Under the pieces are notes generated by a model. That model was not told where the DNA came from. It ran no database searches and saw only the letters and a list, made by a program, of their open reading frames with translations. Shown piece after piece: positions 14,672 to 19,393 of a stretch of 19,393 bases of DNA; position 1 is the stretch's first letter, and each line of letters begins with the position of its first letter. The translations under genes were made by a program, and so were the position numbers. This DNA is from Bacteroidia bacterium (GTDB lineage: Bacteria; Planctomycetota; Phycisphaerae; Phycisphaerales; SM1A02): positions 1 through 19,393 of the forward strand of contig JASGCG010000004.1 in NCBI GenBank assembly GCA_030054235.1, written 5' to 3'.

Positions 14672-14677
14672 TACGCT
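14672..14677 (+). promoter_or_regulatory. Predicted -10 box of ruvA (leaderless)
   Basis: TACGCT followed by exactly 6 bases and ATG 14684. The gap holds both this box and the manC box, so each polymerase footprint would cover the other's promoter; simultaneous use is unlikely. Confidence 0.45.
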
Positions 14678-14683
14678 CCGGGC

Positions 14684-15316
14684 ATGATCGCGCGATTGCA
14701 CGGCACGCTCGAGGAACTCCATGATGGCATCGCGCTCGTGCGATGCGGCGCCGTCAGCTACGAGGTGCTCGTGCCAGCTGCCGACCAGATGCGCCTGGCG
14801 GGTGCCGTGGGCAACGAACTGGAATTCGTGACGCTGCACTACCTCGAATCGCAGGGACAGGGCAGCAGCTTCTGGCCCCGGCTCATCGGGTTCCGGACCG
14901 TGCGTGATCGCGAGTTCTTCGAGCTGCTCACGACCGTGAAGGGGATCGGCAACCGCAAGGCGCTCCGTGCGCTGCAACTGCCGTTCGGACAGGTCGCGCA
15001 GGCCATCGTCGATCGCAACTTGGCCCTGCTCACGAGCCTGCCCGAGATCGGGCGCAAGACCGCTGAGACCATCGTGGTGGACCTGAAGGACAAGATGGGG
15101 CCGTTCCTCGAGCTCGGCACTCCGGTTGCCGGTGCGAAGGATGTCGTGCCCGCCGCCGCCGGACAGCTTGCGCTTGATGCGGTGGCGATCCTGGTTCAGC
15201 TGGGCGAGAGCCGCGCGGGTGCGCGCGACCTCGTCGATCGTGCGCTCGATGCCGAGCCCGCGCTGGCGACCGCCGACGCCGTCGTCACCGCGGCCTTCCG
15301 ATTCAAGTCATCGTGA
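14684..15316 (+). CDS. ruvA: Holliday junction branch migration protein RuvA
   Basis: 210 residues, normal RuvA size. The N-terminal OB-fold domain begins MIARLHGTLEELHDGIALVRC, shown as start only, and ends near 66. Two helix-hairpin-helix motifs follow: LLTTVKGIGNRKAL (81-94) and LPEIGRKTAETIVVDLKDKM (119-138). A linker and the C-terminal RuvB-contact domain (about 155-210) complete it. RuvA binds four-way junctions as tetramers and loads the RuvB motor. The first HhH reads GIGNRKAL where GxGPKxAL is usual, so the Pro is replaced by Asn. An upstream open frame to 14630 is rejected because ATG 14684 lies 6 bases after a -10 box and starts at the family N-terminus. The last 9 bases overlap the 3' end of the convergent acyltransferase gene. 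ruvB is not in the window. Confidence 0.94.
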   Translation: MIARLHGTLEELHDGIALVRCGAVSYEVLVPAADQMRLAGAVGNELEFVTLHYLESQGQGSSFWPRLIGFRTVRDREFFELLTTVKGIGNRKALRALQLPFGQVAQAIVDRNLALLTSLPEIGRKTAETIVVDLKDKMGPFLELGTPVAGAKDVVPAAAGQLALDAVAILVQLGESRAGARDLVDRALDAEPALATADAVVTAAFRFKSS

Positions 15317-16132
15317 CGGGGCTGCTGTGTGCTGCGCGAGCCGCGCCTCGATGTGATCGAGATGGCGGTCAGCCAGCGGCAGCCCCAAGTCCGCGGCGAT
15401 CATCGCGCGCACGCGCTCGGTGAAGGCATCGATCTCGGCGGCATGGGGCGGATCCACGATGGCCAGCAGTCGCAACGTGGCGGTGCACGGCACGAGCAGG
15501 CTCCGCATCACGCCGGCGTTCGCCGGGATGCCACGCAGCGACAGCACCACGACCCGTGCCTTGCCCTTGGCGGCCAGCGACGCGAACCCCGGCATGAATC
15601 GATAGACCTGCCCGTGCGGTCGCGCGATGCCGCCCTCTGGGAACACACCCAGCGCGCCGCCTGCCCGCAGGTGCGTCATCGCTGCCAGCAAGGATTGCGT
15701 GTCGCGCCGGTCGTAGTGGACCGGGATCACCTGCTGCAGCCGCCAGAACCAGCCGAGCGCACCGACCATCTGCTCCGCGGCCATGAACCAACGCAGTCGC
15801 CGGCGCATCGAGAGCTGGACCAGGATCGGATCGACCCCTGCGGCGTGATTGCAGACGACGATGACCGGACCGGATGCGGGGTCATCCAGGAGCGCCCGTG
15901 CCTCGGGCGTGAAGCCCTCGATCCGGTAGCCGTGCACGCGCCGCGTCCAGAGCCAGCCGAGCTGGGCGAAGAAGGCGCTCGCGTCGTCAGCATCCAGCCG
16001 ACGTCGCCCTGCCGGCAGGAACCACCCCCAAATCCCGCACCAGAAGAGGACCCAGCCCAACGCGGCCAGCATCACGGCCGTGCTCGTGACCGTGATCAGG
16101 GGTTGCGCGGTCGCAGCGTCGGCGGCGGTCAT
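15308..16132 (-). CDS. PlsC-family 1-acyl-glycerol-phosphate acyltransferase-like protein
   Basis: 274 residues. One N-terminal membrane helix (about 17-39) is followed by the LPLAT fold. Motif I is NHAAGVD (95-101, the His-x4-Asp catalytic pair), a motif II-like region is VIPVHYDRRD (135-144), motif III is FPEGGIA (164-170) and motif IV is LRGIPANAG (199-207). These are the diagnostic motifs of lysophospholipid acyltransferases, which act at the inner face of the cytoplasmic membrane. The catalytic region is standard, but whether the substrate is lysophosphatidate or another acceptor (for example a lipid A or ornithine-lipid precursor) is not visible. The gene overlaps ruvA by 9 bases tail to tail and is divergent from carB. 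Confidence 0.88.
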   Translation of the reverse strand: MTAADAATAQPLITVTSTAVMLAALGWVLFWCGIWGWFLPAGRRRLDADDASAFFAQLGWLWTRRVHGYRIEGFTPEARALLDDPASGPVIVVCNHAAGVDPILVQLSMRRRLRWFMAAEQMVGALGWFWRLQQVIPVHYDRRDTQSLLAAMTHLRAGGALGVFPEGGIARPHGQVYRFMPGFASLAAKGKARVVVLSLRGIPANAGVMRSLLVPCTATLRLLAIVDPPHAAEIDAFTERVRAMIAADLGLPLADRHLDHIEARLAQHTAAPSR

Positions 16133-16140
16133 GCACAGGC

Positions 16141-16146
16141 ATTATG
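16141..16146 (-). promoter_or_regulatory. Predicted -10 box of the PlsC-like gene
   Basis: On the minus strand CATAAT (5 of 6 to the TATAAT consensus) lies 8 bases before the ATG (16132), again a near-leaderless arrangement. Confidence 0.45.
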
Positions 16147-16163
16147 ACGCCGGTCCGTTGCGC

Positions 16164-16169
16164 TATCCT
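16164..16169 (+). promoter_or_regulatory. Predicted -10 box of carB
   Basis: TATCCT, 29 bases before ATG 16199, giving a leader of about 23 bases that includes a Shine-Dalgarno sequence. It is separated by exactly 17 bases from the opposing PlsC-gene -10 box, so each lies where the other would have its -35. Confidence 0.4.
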
Positions 16170-16186
16170 CGCCCCGATTTTGCCCT

Positions 16187-16190
16187 GAGG
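16187..16190 (+). promoter_or_regulatory. Shine-Dalgarno site of carB
   Basis: GAGG, 8 bases before ATG 16199. The site confirms the start of carB, whose stop codon lies outside the window. Confidence 0.6.
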
Positions 16191-16198
16191 TCCCCACC

Positions 16199-19393
<3,195 letters not shown>

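Overview
This is a GC-rich bacterial chromosome segment that is almost fully coding, with mostly very short intergenic gaps. It looks like an aerobic or facultative Gram-negative-type bacterium. It encodes an outer-membrane-porin-like barrel protein ending in Phe, carbamoyl-phosphate synthase, RuvA, a complete front end of the oxidative pentose phosphate pathway, and a kynureninase. The gene content, especially the MutL-like ATPase next to a DUF6754-type protein, and the 'DTLNA' variant in the GDP-mannose pyrophosphorylase, suggest a planctomycete, perhaps Phycisphaerae. That assignment is inference from remembered family patterns, not a database result.

Layout. (1) 1-690: 3' end of an EamA/DMT transporter, convergent with kynureninase (746-2032, minus). 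(2) 2055-2854: two small genes with an ATGA overlap, divergent from kynU: a two-helix membrane protein with a PH-like tail, and an unrecognised 119-residue protein. (3) 2904-10733: a seven-gene co-directional block. It encodes a GlmL/MutL-type ASKHA ATPase, a 376-residue protein with barrel-sandwich-like repeats and a C-terminal KOW-like segment, a DUF6754-like membrane protein, three further membrane proteins joined by 4-base GTGA/ATGA overlaps, and a porin-like outer-membrane protein. No B12-dependent mutase lies nearby. This is the most interesting part of the window: it reads as an ATPase-linked multi-protein envelope system of unknown function. (4) 10765-13134: zwf and pgl, taking glucose-6-phosphate to 6-phosphogluconate. 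(5) 13144-14645 (minus): a GDP-mannose pyrophosphorylase followed by ruvX/yqgF, overlapping by 3 bases. (6) 14684-15316: ruvA, divergent from the pyrophosphorylase. (7) 15308-16132 (minus): a PlsC-type acyltransferase overlapping ruvA tail to tail. (8) 16199-end: carB, truncated by the window edge and therefore lacking a stop codon.

Regulation. Eight predicted transcription starts share a pattern: a TAnnnT-like -10 hexamer ends only 6-9 bases before the start codon, with no Shine-Dalgarno sequence, as expected for leaderless or nearly leaderless mRNAs. Four of them have exactly 6 bases. In contrast, two genes inside the block (4717, 9345) and carB have clear Shine-Dalgarno sequences, and other internal genes use start/stop overlaps. 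The kynU/2055 divergent pair has -10 hexamers that overlap by two bases. No RNA genes, CRISPR arrays, insertion sequences or attachment sites were seen, and no gene-free stretch exceeds 100 bases.
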